Positions 1 to 6,735 of a stretch of DNA of 35,801 nt are shown in pieces. This DNA comes from STD2-77 sp964503935 (GTDB lineage: Bacteria; Patescibacteriota; Minisyncoccia; JAHIHE01; JAGLIN01). The notes under the pieces were generated by a model, which worked only from the letters and a program-made list of their open reading frames with translations, searched no databases and was not told the DNA's origin. Location of the stretch: positions 1-35,801 of the forward strand of contig CAZDCJ010000009.1 of the NCBI GenBank assembly GCA_964503935.1, given 5' to 3'. The stretch's first letter is position 1. Every line of letters begins with the position of its first letter. The position numbers were made by a program, and so were the translations under genes.

Positions 1-137
1 GAGATCAGACCCGGCACCACATCGATATGACGGCCGAAGAATTCCTTCTCCATGGAGGTTCGGAGGAAGCTATTTACTCTGTAAATCAGGGCGAGCTCAA
101 TCTCTATGCCGAAGGGCTGGCGGTGAGATTGAAATAG
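1..137 (+). CDS. C-terminal end of an unrecognised protein (5' truncated)
   Basis: An open frame enters from the left edge (codons begin at position 3) and stops at TAG 135-137, giving about 44 residues that end in ELNLYAEGLAVRLK. The piece is rich in Glu, Leu and Gly and shows no motif I can assign. Reading direction and stop are clear, and a GC-rich hairpin follows 23 bases later, which suits the end of a transcription unit. I cannot name a family from this fragment. Confidence 0.6.
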   Translation, partial: DQTRHHIDMTAEEFLLHGGSEEAIYSVNQGELNLYAEGLAVRLK

Positions 138-160
138 AATCGTTTGCGTCTCTTTTTGCT

Positions 161-190
161 GGAGCAGGTTCAAGCCTGCTCCTTTCGGCT
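161..190 (+). terminator. Hairpin after the first gene, possible terminator
   Basis: An 8-bp perfect stem (GGAGCAGG / CCTGCTCC, 161-168 and 175-182) with a 6-nt loop lies 23 nt after the stop of the partial gene. Only a short, interrupted T-run (TTTCGGCTTT) follows, so termination would be weak. The same core recurs at 20292-20319 and, degenerately, at 32571-32597, so it may be a dispersed palindrome used as a terminator. Confidence 0.45.
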
Positions 191-235
191 TTAAATGCAT
201 CAGGACGGCATATGGCGCAGGATTACCCTCCTGTT

Positions 236-281
236 TGTCATTCCTGCATCATCTGGGTATAAACTCCGGCCGGAATCCTGG
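236..281. repeat. Degenerate REP-like element
   Basis: The sequence begins TGTCATTCCTGC and ends GGCCGGAATCCTGG. It matches the outline of the TGTCATtCCCGC...GCGGGAATCCaGG element seen at 1145-1173 and 3629-3745, but the hairpin arms have decayed. Confidence 0.4.
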
Positions 282-299
282 ATATGATTAAGATTGTTT

Positions 300-328
300 T
301 TCGCAAAAATCCCGTAAAGATGTATAAT
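300..328 (+). promoter_or_regulatory. Sigma-70-type promoter for the NatA-like ATPase
   Basis: A consensus -10 TATAAT (323-328) is preceded, with a 17-nt spacer, by TTCGCA (300-305; 4 of 6 to TTGACA). Transcription would begin near 335, which argues that translation starts at ATG 358 rather than at ATG 340. Confidence 0.5.
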
Positions 329-357
329 GTGAATATAAGATGTTAATCGGACAAAAT

Positions 358-1110
358 ATGGAGGATATCAAGACTACTGGACCGATTCTTACAGTTCGCA
401 ATCTGGTCAAGGAATACAAGGAAGGAACTCGGGCGGTTGACGGCGTAAGCTTCGAGGTGGAAGCCGGAGAGATATTCGGTCTTCTGGGACCGAACGGCGC
501 GGGCAAGACCACGATTATCCGTGCGATTTCTACCATCCTGTCGTTCACTTCCGGCGAGATCGAAGTGATGGGAGCGGACAATAAGAAAAAACCCAAGGAC
601 GTGCGGAGAAATATCGGAGTGCTTACCACGGATATCGGCGCCTATGACAGATTTACGGGTCGGGAGAACCTCCGGTATTTCGGCGAGCTCTACGGCATGG
701 AGGAGGGAGTGTTGGAAAAGAGGATTGGGGAGCTTTCGGAATTTCTCGATATGAAAGATTTTCTCGATAAGCGGGCGGGGGAATACTCCACCGGAATGAA
801 GCAGCGGCTGGCGATCGCTCGCAGCGTCATCCACGATCCGCAGGTCATCATCTTCGACGAGCCGACGTCGGGGCTGGATGTGCTGGCTTCGCAGACGGTG
901 CGCAATTTCATGCAGCGATCCAAGGATCTGGGGCGGGCAGTGATATTTTCCACGCATCAGATGTATGACGCGGAGAAATTATGCGATCGCGTATTCATCA
1001 TCCATAAGGGGAAGATGGTCGCTTACGACACGGTGGAACGCATCAAGGAATCGGCCGGGGCGGGCGATCTCGAGGACGCATTTCTCAAGCTGGTGCAAGA
1101 TAAGAAATAA
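358..1110 (+). CDS. natA: ABC transporter ATP-binding protein, NatA-like
   Basis: This is the cytoplasmic ATPase that would drive an ABC-2 type exporter, with the membrane partner encoded just downstream. Seen in the sequence (numbering from ATG 358): Walker A GPNGAGKT (about residues 44-51), signature STGMKQR (144-150), Walker B VIIFDEP (about 163-169) and switch histidine in FSTHQM (H200). The length of 250 residues is normal for the family. An in-frame ATG at 340 adds six residues, but the TATAAT at 323-328 places the likely transcript start only about 5 nt before it, so 358 is preferred; neither has a clear ribosome-binding site. The signature has STG in place of the usual LSGG, a variation found in NatA/CcmA-type ATPases. 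Na+ export is the family archetype; the actual substrate cannot be read from sequence. Confidence 0.9.
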   Translation: MEDIKTTGPILTVRNLVKEYKEGTRAVDGVSFEVEAGEIFGLLGPNGAGKTTIIRAISTILSFTSGEIEVMGADNKKKPKDVRRNIGVLTTDIGAYDRFTGRENLRYFGELYGMEEGVLEKRIGELSEFLDMKDFLDKRAGEYSTGMKQRLAIARSVIHDPQVIIFDEPTSGLDVLASQTVRNFMQRSKDLGRAVIFSTHQMYDAEKLCDRVFIIHKGKMVAYDTVERIKESAGAGDLEDAFLKLVQDKK

Positions 1111-1144
1111 AGGCAGTATCAATCCGTTTTGTTAAGGATATGCT

Positions 1145-1222
1145 TGTCATCCCCGCGGAGGCGGGAATCCAGGGGCACGACACGCCCTGTCGCCTCACGG
1201 CGACACCTCTCTTGATAGAGGG
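1145..1222. repeat. Composite REP-like element with three consecutive hairpins
   Basis: Three stem-loops stand side by side: CCCGC-GGAG-GCGGG (1152-1165) inside TCATCCCCGC...GCGGGAATCC, then TGTCGCC-TCAC-GGCGACA (1188-1205), then CCTCT...AGAGG (1206-1221). The element fills the gap between the two subunits of one ABC exporter. It could attenuate or process the natA-natB transcript, or simply be a mobile palindromic repeat. Confidence 0.6.
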
Positions 1223-1275
1223 GAATAAATACAAGGAAGACTCTATATCTATGTCGTTAGGTCTGGGATTGTGAA

Positions 1276-1281
1276 TATAAT
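1276..1281 (+). promoter_or_regulatory. -10 hexamer before the NatB-like permease
   Basis: A consensus TATAAT lies 18 nt before the permease start. No convincing -35 lies 16-18 nt upstream, so this may be a weak internal promoter or chance. Confidence 0.3.
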
Positions 1282-1299
1282 TTCCGATAAACTAAACAT

Positions 1300-2535
1300 A
1301 TGGATTTCAAGAAGATAATTACCATCTGGAAGAAAGAACTTAAAGATACGGTGCGCGATCGGCGGACCTTGCTTTCCATGGTTCTCATCCCTATCCTTCT
1401 CATGCCGGTCATCATGATCGGGATGTTCAAGCTCATGGATTCGCAGCAGAAGAGCCAGGCGGAGCAGACAGTGACGGTGGCGATCGTGAATGAAGGGGCG
1501 GCGCCGCAGATCGTCGGGAAGCTTACCGGAACAGGGAAGATAGACGCGATACCCGTGACCGGAGATCCGGAAACGTCGGTTGCGGAAGGTGATATCGATG
1601 CCGCTATCCTCATCCCGGCAGATTTCCGGGAAAAGATCGCTTACGAGCAGCCGGTGGAAATTACGCTCGTAGCCAAGTCCACCAATCTCAATTCGATGAA
1701 TGTCGCGTCTGCCCTGTCGCTGGCAGTAGCGGAGTATAACAGCGAAGTCCTCTCGACCAGGTTCCGGGAGCAGGGCATCGATCCCGGGGTCCTTTCCAAC
1801 GTCACGGTGGTGAATCGTGACGCCGCGACTGCGAAGGAGACCGGCGGATACATCCTCGGCTTCCTTATCCCGCTCTTCATCGTTATCTATTCTATAGCGG
1901 GCGGACAGTACACCGCGATCGACGTCTCGGCGGGGGAGAAAGAGAGAAAGACCCTGGAAGCGCTGTTCCTGACGCCGGCGCGTCGGATCGAGATCGTACT
2001 GGGAAAATTCCTGGCAGTCGCGACCGTGGCGCTCACTTCGATCGTGCTCGCGATCGGGAGCCTTTATGCCACCTTTGTCTATGCCGGCGCGGGGATGCTT
2101 AGTTCCGCGGGCATGAACACGGGTGCGAATAGCCCGGATATAATCGGCGAGCTTAATTTTACCGTCGAGCCGCAGGCGGCATTCCTCCTTTTCGGAGTAA
2201 GCGTCTTTCTGGTACTGATGTTTTCGGCATTCTTGCTCTCGATCTCTATCTTCGCCAAGAGCTTCAAGGAAGCGGAAAGCTACATCAGCCCCGCCTATCT
2301 GGTCGTGGTATTGCCCATCGTCTTCGTGAATTCCGTTCCGACTTTCGAGCCTATGCTTTGGCACTATGCCATCCCAGCGGTCAATGCCGTCCTGCTCTTC
2401 AAAGAGGTGCTCATGGGAACGTACGATACGATGCATATTCTCGTGACTTTCGTCTCGCTCATCATCACCTCGGCGGCGGCGATCCTGGTCGCGACTAAGA
2501 TCTACTCCAGGGAAAAAGTGCTTTTCGGAAGCTAA
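1300..2535 (+). CDS. natB: ABC-2 type exporter permease, NatB-like
   Basis: This is the membrane subunit expected to pair with the ATPase encoded at 358-1110. At 411 residues it has the layout of the ABC2_membrane_3/NatB family: one N-terminal membrane helix (about residues 25-43, LLSMVLIPILLMPVIMIGMF), a large outside domain (about 45-180), then five or so membrane helices. The cytoplasmic motif GEKERKTLEALFLTPARR (about 212-229), typical of this family between the second and third helices, is intact. The 189-bp gap from natA is unusually long for a two-gene operon and holds a triple-hairpin repeat. Family membership is well supported; substrate is unknown. Confidence 0.87.
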   Translation: MDFKKIITIWKKELKDTVRDRRTLLSMVLIPILLMPVIMIGMFKLMDSQQKSQAEQTVTVAIVNEGAAPQIVGKLTGTGKIDAIPVTGDPETSVAEGDIDAAILIPADFREKIAYEQPVEITLVAKSTNLNSMNVASALSLAVAEYNSEVLSTRFREQGIDPGVLSNVTVVNRDAATAKETGGYILGFLIPLFIVIYSIAGGQYTAIDVSAGEKERKTLEALFLTPARRIEIVLGKFLAVATVALTSIVLAIGSLYATFVYAGAGMLSSAGMNTGANSPDIIGELNFTVEPQAAFLLFGVSVFLVLMFSAFLLSISIFAKSFKEAESYISPAYLVVVLPIVFVNSVPTFEPMLWHYAIPAVNAVLLFKEVLMGTYDTMHILVTFVSLIITSAAAILVATKIYSREKVLFGS

Positions 2536-2561
2536 AGGAAAAGGTGCCTGTGGAAAACCCG

Positions 2562-2590
2562 TAGTCTATTTCCGGATTAGCTGTTAAAAT
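2562..2590 (+). promoter_or_regulatory. Extended -10 promoter before the PspC gene
   Basis: TGTTAAAAT (2582-2590) reads as TGn plus TAAAAT, an extended -10. The element 17 nt upstream (TAGTCT, 2562-2567) is a poor -35, as is usual for extended -10 promoters. The predicted start of RNA is near 2597, about 20 nt before the PspC ATG. Confidence 0.45.
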
Positions 2591-2616
2591 GAAATATTAA
2601 TCCTTAAGCCAAAAAC

Positions 2617-3078
2617 ATGGCAGAAGAAATCAAGAAATTCTACCGTTCGCGTACCGATCGCGTGCTTTTCGGCGTGTGCGGCGGACTCGGCCAGTACTTC
2701 AAGGTGGACCCCATCCTTTTCCGGCTATTCTTCGTGCTGCTTCTCTTCGTGGAGGGGTCGGGGATACTCCTTTATCTCGTCATGGTGCTGGTGACCCAGG
2801 AAGAGCCGGGAGCGCCTGAATCGTCCGACCGGAATCTCGAGAAGGAAATCGACGAGCTCGGCGGCCGGATCGATCAGAAAGCGAAACAGGTTTCCCAAAA
2901 CGCGAATATCGATGAAAAAAGCATCAGGGAGTCCCGGAATATCCTGGGGATCTTCATCGTCATTATCGGGCTCTTCTTCCTGGCAAGGCAGGTCATGCCT
3001 CTTATGTGGCTCGATATGGATCTGGTCTGGGCCTTGGCTATCGTGGTCATAGGCCTTTACATCATCTTTAAGAAATAG
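2617..3078 (+). CDS. PspC domain membrane protein
   Basis: A 153-residue protein with an N-terminal PspC domain (about residues 5-65): the pattern FYRSRTDRVLFGVCGGLGQY, then VDPILFRLFFVLL and a membrane helix ending LVMVLVTQEEPG is the family signature. A charged linker (about 70-110) is followed by two short membrane helices (ILGIFIVIIGLFFLARQ and LVWALAIVVIGLYIIF), as in LiaI/LiaF-type transmembrane modules. PspC-like proteins act in the membrane in envelope-stress sensing. The next gene starts 3 nt after this stop, so the two are almost certainly co-transcribed. No PspA or LiaR/S gene is in view, so a full stress pathway cannot be shown here. Confidence 0.9.
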   Translation: MAEEIKKFYRSRTDRVLFGVCGGLGQYFKVDPILFRLFFVLLLFVEGSGILLYLVMVLVTQEEPGAPESSDRNLEKEIDELGGRIDQKAKQVSQNANIDEKSIRESRNILGIFIVIIGLFFLARQVMPLMWLDMDLVWALAIVVIGLYIIFKK

Positions 3079-3081
3079 GAT

Positions 3082-3576
3082 ATGGACGGAGAAAAAAATG
3101 ATCTTATTCCGGAAGAGAGGGGAAAAGAAGAAGAGGTGAAGCGGGCCGGAGAAAAAGCGCTCGCGGAAAGACCTCAAGAAGCCGCCTCGGGAAAGCAGCC
3201 AGAGAAGGCGCCTGCGGAGAAGGAAGGCTTTGATTTCGGCAGGCTGCTGTTCGGGCTTCTTGCCGTGTCTTTCGGACTCTTCCTCTTGGGAAAGAATCTG
3301 GGATACGTTCCGTCGGATATCTATATCGATGTCTTCCGGTTCTGGCCGACGCTGGTCGTAGTGGCAGGACTCTCTCTTCTCGATACGCGGCGCCCTTTCT
3401 CGTTCGTGCTGGCACTCCTTGCCTTTGCGGCCGTCGCGGCTTTCGTAGGAACGGTCGTAAAGGACGCGGTGCTGCGGGGTGACAACGATGACGAGCGGAC
3501 TATCCCCATCCGGATGGACAGGGACTGGGAGTGGGAGATGCGCGGTCCGATTTCCGGCCCGGTAGAAGGGATTTGA
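3082..3576 (+). CDS. LiaF/LiaI-like membrane protein
   Basis: 164 residues. The first 50 are highly charged and Lys/Glu/Ala rich (EKALAERPQEAASGKQ-type), then come closely spaced membrane helices (about 53-70 LLFGLLAVSFGLFLLGKN, 83-98 FWPTLVVVAGLSLL, 107-128 FVLALLAFAAVAAFVG), and a short acidic/basic tail. The helix motif GLFLLGKNLG...FWPTLVVVAGL resembles the LiaF transmembrane/DUF5668 module, but there is no long C-terminal LiaF domain. The start is 3 nt after the PspC gene's stop, with a weak AGGA at 3077-3080. It probably works with the PspC protein in the membrane; exact role not known. Confidence 0.75.
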   Translation: MDGEKNDLIPEERGKEEEVKRAGEKALAERPQEAASGKQPEKAPAEKEGFDFGRLLFGLLAVSFGLFLLGKNLGYVPSDIYIDVFRFWPTLVVVAGLSLLDTRRPFSFVLALLAFAAVAAFVGTVVKDAVLRGDNDDERTIPIRMDRDWEWEMRGPISGPVEGI

Positions 3577-3628
3577 AAGGTTATAAGTACCCATACGTCT
3601 GATTTCTTTGATTTTCAATCTACATTTG

Positions 3629-3745
3629 TGTCATCCCGGAATTTCACTTCGGCGGAATATCCGGAATCCAGAGATGAAAAGACTTCGTTGTCCATATCAA
3701 GAGTAATCGTATAGATTCCGGATTCCCGCTTTCGCCGGAATGACA
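3629..3745. repeat. MITE-like imperfect inverted repeat (REP doublet)
   Basis: The ends are inverted: TGTCATcCCGGAA at 3629-3641 and its counterpart ending CCGGAATGACA at 3745. Both arms carry CCGGAATCC further in. The whole unit is 117 bp and looks like two head-to-head copies of the window's common TGTCATtCCCGC...GGAATCC element. No transposase is encoded nearby. Confidence 0.55.
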
Positions 3746-3830
3746 CGATCGGTAATGGATCGTGGAATGCGTAGGCCTTGGAAGCGGTGGTAATATTTCG
3801 AAGTAAAGGCTGTGGAAATAATCAAAAGAT

Positions 3831-4184
3831 ATGTACGAGATTTTCGAGCAGGCAGTTGAATATCTCGGGACAACACAAGGGGCAATCGCTGTAATTGTCG
3901 TAGCGGTCACTGTATTATGGCAGTATCATAGGTTTGTAATAGGATGGAACTTTAATAATTACCATGAATTGATTAAAGAACTAAACCAGTCAGGCGCACC
4001 GGGTGAACCGATTAAATTATATAGACAAGTTGCAGTAGTTTATGAATTACGAAATTATCCTCGTTATTATTCGGTTTCACGGAGAATTTTAGAAAATTGG
4101 CTCGGCTCAAGGAAAGCGGAACCCGCAAAGCAGTTTGCACCTTTGTATAGAGAGATGGAACTAAGTATTGAGTTTATGAGTTAA
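3831..4184 (+). CDS. Small membrane-anchored protein, function unknown
   Basis: 117 residues: one hydrophobic segment near the N-terminus (about 17-34, GAIAVIVVAVTVLWQYHRF) followed by a soluble, helix-forming region rich in Arg, Tyr and Glu (RNYPRYYSVSRRILENWLG). I do not recognise the family. Base composition is more AT-rich than its neighbours, which may mean recent acquisition. It sits just after the inverted repeat at 3629-3745. It could be a single-pass protein facing the cytoplasm. Confidence 0.6.
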   Translation: MYEIFEQAVEYLGTTQGAIAVIVVAVTVLWQYHRFVIGWNFNNYHELIKELNQSGAPGEPIKLYRQVAVVYELRNYPRYYSVSRRILENWLGSRKAEPAKQFAPLYREMELSIEFMS

Positions 4185-4215
4185 GAATCCTTTAATCCGA
4201 TGTCTTAAGAATCTT

Positions 4216-4488
4216 ATGCTGAGTAAGAAACAGGTTTATCTCATCCTTGCCATGTTCCTCTGGGCGGTCGTGTTCGATATCGTCTATGATATCGCCGCGA
4301 TATCTTACTGGAACGCGGTAGCGGGTGGCAATCTAATTGAGTGGGGGGACAGGATCTTTGCCGGTCCATTCGTGGAAATCATCTTCACTCTCGTCGGTGC
4401 CGCAATCGGATACCGGGCGGGAGAAGGAGGGTGGAGATATATCTACGTCGAAGACCGCCGGCACAAGAAATACAAACTGGAGTGGTAG
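4216..4488 (+). CDS. Small membrane protein, function unknown
   Basis: 90 residues with two predicted membrane helices (about 5-27, VYLILAMFLWAVVFDIVYDIAAI, and about 50-67, PFVEIIFTLVGAAIGYRAG) and a basic C-terminal tail (VEDRRHKKYKLEW). No conserved domain is evident. It lies 38 nt upstream of tspO, and the spacer carries a direct repeat (4488-4500 and 4511-4523, GGCTAAGyTCAAG). It may be transcribed with tspO, but there is no sequence evidence of joint function. Confidence 0.6.
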   Translation: MLSKKQVYLILAMFLWAVVFDIVYDIAAISYWNAVAGGNLIEWGDRIFAGPFVEIIFTLVGAAIGYRAGEGGWRYIYVEDRRHKKYKLEW

Positions 4489-4523
4489 GCTAAGTTCAAG
4501 GTCTTTAACCGGCTAAGCTCAAA
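4488..4523 (+). repeat. 13-nt direct repeat upstream of tspO
   Basis: GGCTAAGTTCAAG (4488-4500) is repeated as GGCTAAGCTCAAA/G (4511-4524), with starts 23 nt apart, immediately before the tspO start codon. The spacing is about two helical turns, so a regulator-binding pair is possible, but slippage or duplication is equally likely. Confidence 0.35.
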
Positions 4524-4526
4524 GCT

Positions 4527-4994
4527 ATGCGGATCAAGACTAATTACATCACTATTCCTCTCATTACCCTTCTGGTCGCTTTCTCGGGAAGCTACTTCGT
4601 TTCCCGGGGGCTGGATTGGTATGGGGCTCTTCGGCTGCCCGTTGGCGCTCCTGACGGCAGATTGATCGGAATCGCCTGGACGATCGTCTATTTCTTCACG
4701 ACCTTCGCGGCGCTCATCTTCTGGAATGCGCGGGGTAAGAAGACTTTCAGCCTGATCATAATCCTCTTCGCGACCAATGCGATACTCAATGCGCTCTGGA
4801 GCTTCATCTTCTTCGTGCAGCGCAATCCGATGGCAGCCTTCGCGGAAATGACCGTTCTGAATCTCATCAATCTCCTGCTCATCGGACTGCTCTTGGGTTA
4901 TGACAAGAGGAGCTCTGTCCTTCTCTTGCCGTATCTTCTTTGGGTGGCATATGCTTCTTATCTTACGTATCAGATCATCCTCCTGAACGGATGA
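4527..4994 (+). CDS. tspO: TspO/MBR family membrane protein
   Basis: 155 residues with five membrane helices, the standard TspO (tryptophan-rich sensory protein / peripheral benzodiazepine receptor) size. Recognisable family positions are WYGALRLPVGAPDGRLIGIAWT early in the protein (the conserved W-Y-x-L-x-x-P...P-x-W-T region), NAILNALWSFIFF (about residues 91-103) and LLLPYLLWVAYASYLTY (about 132-148). The family binds tetrapyrroles and related ligands and is linked to stress and porphyrin handling. No haem or porphyrin genes are visible here, so the ligand in this organism is unknown. Confidence 0.92.
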   Translation: MRIKTNYITIPLITLLVAFSGSYFVSRGLDWYGALRLPVGAPDGRLIGIAWTIVYFFTTFAALIFWNARGKKTFSLIIILFATNAILNALWSFIFFVQRNPMAAFAEMTVLNLINLLLIGLLLGYDKRSSVLLLPYLLWVAYASYLTYQIILLNG

Positions 4995-5071
4995 ATGGCT
5001 ATGATTTATCGGCCTGATTTCGCGAACTCCGTCTTTTTCGGATGTGAATTTTTTTATTTCCGCGCCGCGTA

Positions 5072-5080
5072 TGATATAAT
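5072..5080 (+). promoter_or_regulatory. Extended -10 promoter of the importer operon
   Basis: TGATATAAT is a full extended -10 (TGn-TATAAT; TATAAT 5075-5080). No good -35 is seen, as is common with this class. RNA should start near 5087, which lies inside the longest possible reading frame (ATG 5083) and so supports translation from ATG 5113. Confidence 0.55.
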
Positions 5081-5112
5081 GGATGTATAGTAATAAGCCG
5101 AAGCTTACAAAG

Positions 5113-6684
5113 ATGTCAGACACACAAAGCAAGCCTTCTTTTTTCTCGTCGAAAAAAGTCGCCAATCTGGGTTTCTCAGCTTCATTGGTCATATTCCTTT
5201 TTGCTATCTTCATACCCGCCATCTATATACTCGGCTATTTCGGTAATTTCTATGCTCTCCTCGCCCCGTCCATACTCCGGGCGCTTTTTCTTTCGCTTCT
5301 GATCAGTCTCATCGTCACGGTCTTTAACCTTCTCTTGGGGGTGCCGCTGGCATGGATGGTCATAAGGAGCAAGAATCCGTTCATCAAGTGGCTGGATAAT
5401 CTCATTGATCTCTCTCTGGTGATGCCGACGGCCGCGCTGGGATTCTCAGTGTATTTCTATTACGGTACCACTTGGGGGATAGGCGGCCTCCTGGGTTTGG
5501 AAGACGGCATCGTGAGCAAAGGGCCGCTCCTTGTCATCCTTCTCCATATCGTATTCACATTGCCGTATATGGTGCGTTCGGTATCGGCGGCGATGATGCA
5601 GCTGGATGCCGCTTACGAGGAGGCAGCCGACAGTCTGGGAGCCAATCCACTCAGCTATTTCCGGACGATCGCGCTCCCGCTCTGCCGTGACGGAGTGATC
5701 AATGGCGCCGTGCTTTCTTTTACCCGCAGCCTTTCGGAAACGGGAGCGACCATGATGGTGGCAGGGGCTTTTGCTACCGCGCCGGTCCTGATCGTGGACC
5801 TCAAGGATGGCGGCGATTTCCCCGCGGCGGCCAGCCTCAGCATCGTCCTTATCCTTATCGCTCTCTTTATATTGATCATGGCCCGGCTGGCTTTCGGCAA
5901 GAGGTCATATACGCTTCCCGCCATCCGGCCGGATTTCGAGAAGAAGCTCTCCGGTTTCGCCTCGTCCCGCAACCTCGTGATATCGCTCGTATATTTCTTA
6001 GTGATCTTTCTGCCTACGATCTTCCTCGTACTCTATTATTTCATGAATTTCAAATCGGTGGATGCCGGCACGCTCGTAGGCAGTCTCGCGGTCTCGTTCG
6101 CCATAGCGGGAATCGTCACGGCGCTTAATGCCTTTCTCTCTCTGCCTATCGCGTATCTCATCGCTCGCAATCGGCTCGGCCTAGGAGATATCGTAGAGAG
6201 CCTCAATGAGGTCATCCTGATCGTGCCCACCAGCGCCCTCGGATTATCCTTGGCGCTTTTTTGGCATCAGTATTTCTCGTGGAGCTTTCTCGTACTCGTT
6301 CTCGCTCACCTCTGTTTCACTTTTCCGCTCTTCGTAAAGCCTTTGGTGGCAGCCTTCGGGAATATCTCATCGGATCAGGAAGATGCCGCTCGCTCTCTGG
6401 GCGCTGGAGCTGTCCGTATGTTCCGCACCGTCATCCTTCCGCAGATAAGGCCGGCGCTCATCACCGGGGCGATCATGGTCTTCATGCGCAGCATCTCGGA
6501 GACGGGCGCGACGCTGGCGGTGGGAAGCGACATCAAGACGGTATCGGTCCTCATCGTAGAGCTCTTCAAAGAGGAGCGGCTGGACGAGGCGGCGGTGGCC
6601 TGTCTCATCCTGTTTCTGTTCTCTCTCATATTCCTCTTCCTTCTGAAAAGGATGGAAACGGTGAAGGCGGTGAAGAAGATCTGA
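5113..6684 (+). CDS. Fused two-domain ABC importer permease (FbpB/ThiP type)
   Basis: About 523 residues from ATG 5113; an ATG at 5083 is rejected because the extended -10 ends at 5080. The protein holds two copies of the binding-protein-dependent permease domain, each with about six membrane helices and its own EAA loop: EEAADSLGANPLSYFRTIALP in the first half and EDAARSLGAGAVRMFRTVILP in the second, both followed by SxSETGAT. Such fused permeases occur in Fe3+ (FbpB), thiamine (ThiP) and related systems. The ATPase gene follows 51 nt later. No periplasmic binding-protein gene lies next to it, so substrate cannot be assigned. Confidence 0.85.
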   Translation: MSDTQSKPSFFSSKKVANLGFSASLVIFLFAIFIPAIYILGYFGNFYALLAPSILRALFLSLLISLIVTVFNLLLGVPLAWMVIRSKNPFIKWLDNLIDLSLVMPTAALGFSVYFYYGTTWGIGGLLGLEDGIVSKGPLLVILLHIVFTLPYMVRSVSAAMMQLDAAYEEAADSLGANPLSYFRTIALPLCRDGVINGAVLSFTRSLSETGATMMVAGAFATAPVLIVDLKDGGDFPAAASLSIVLILIALFILIMARLAFGKRSYTLPAIRPDFEKKLSGFASSRNLVISLVYFLVIFLPTIFLVLYYFMNFKSVDAGTLVGSLAVSFAIAGIVTALNAFLSLPIAYLIARNRLGLGDIVESLNEVILIVPTSALGLSLALFWHQYFSWSFLVLVLAHLCFTFPLFVKPLVAAFGNISSDQEDAARSLGAGAVRMFRTVILPQIRPALITGAIMVFMRSISETGATLAVGSDIKTVSVLIVELFKEERLDEAAVACLILFLFSLIFLFLLKRMETVKAVKKI

Positions 6685-6735
6685 CCGCGGTCTCTTATCA
6701 AGCATCAAGATAGCAAGTAATAAATAAAAATCATT

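Noticed and set aside
1249..2436. 395-codon minus-strand frame opposite the NatB-like permease
   Set aside because: It is rich in His, Arg, Asp and Glu, as expected for the complement of a biased membrane-protein gene; it has no domain, promoter or ribosome-binding site.
5083..5112. ATG 5083 as the permease start
   Set aside because: It lies just 3 nt after the -10 element, upstream of the likely RNA start.
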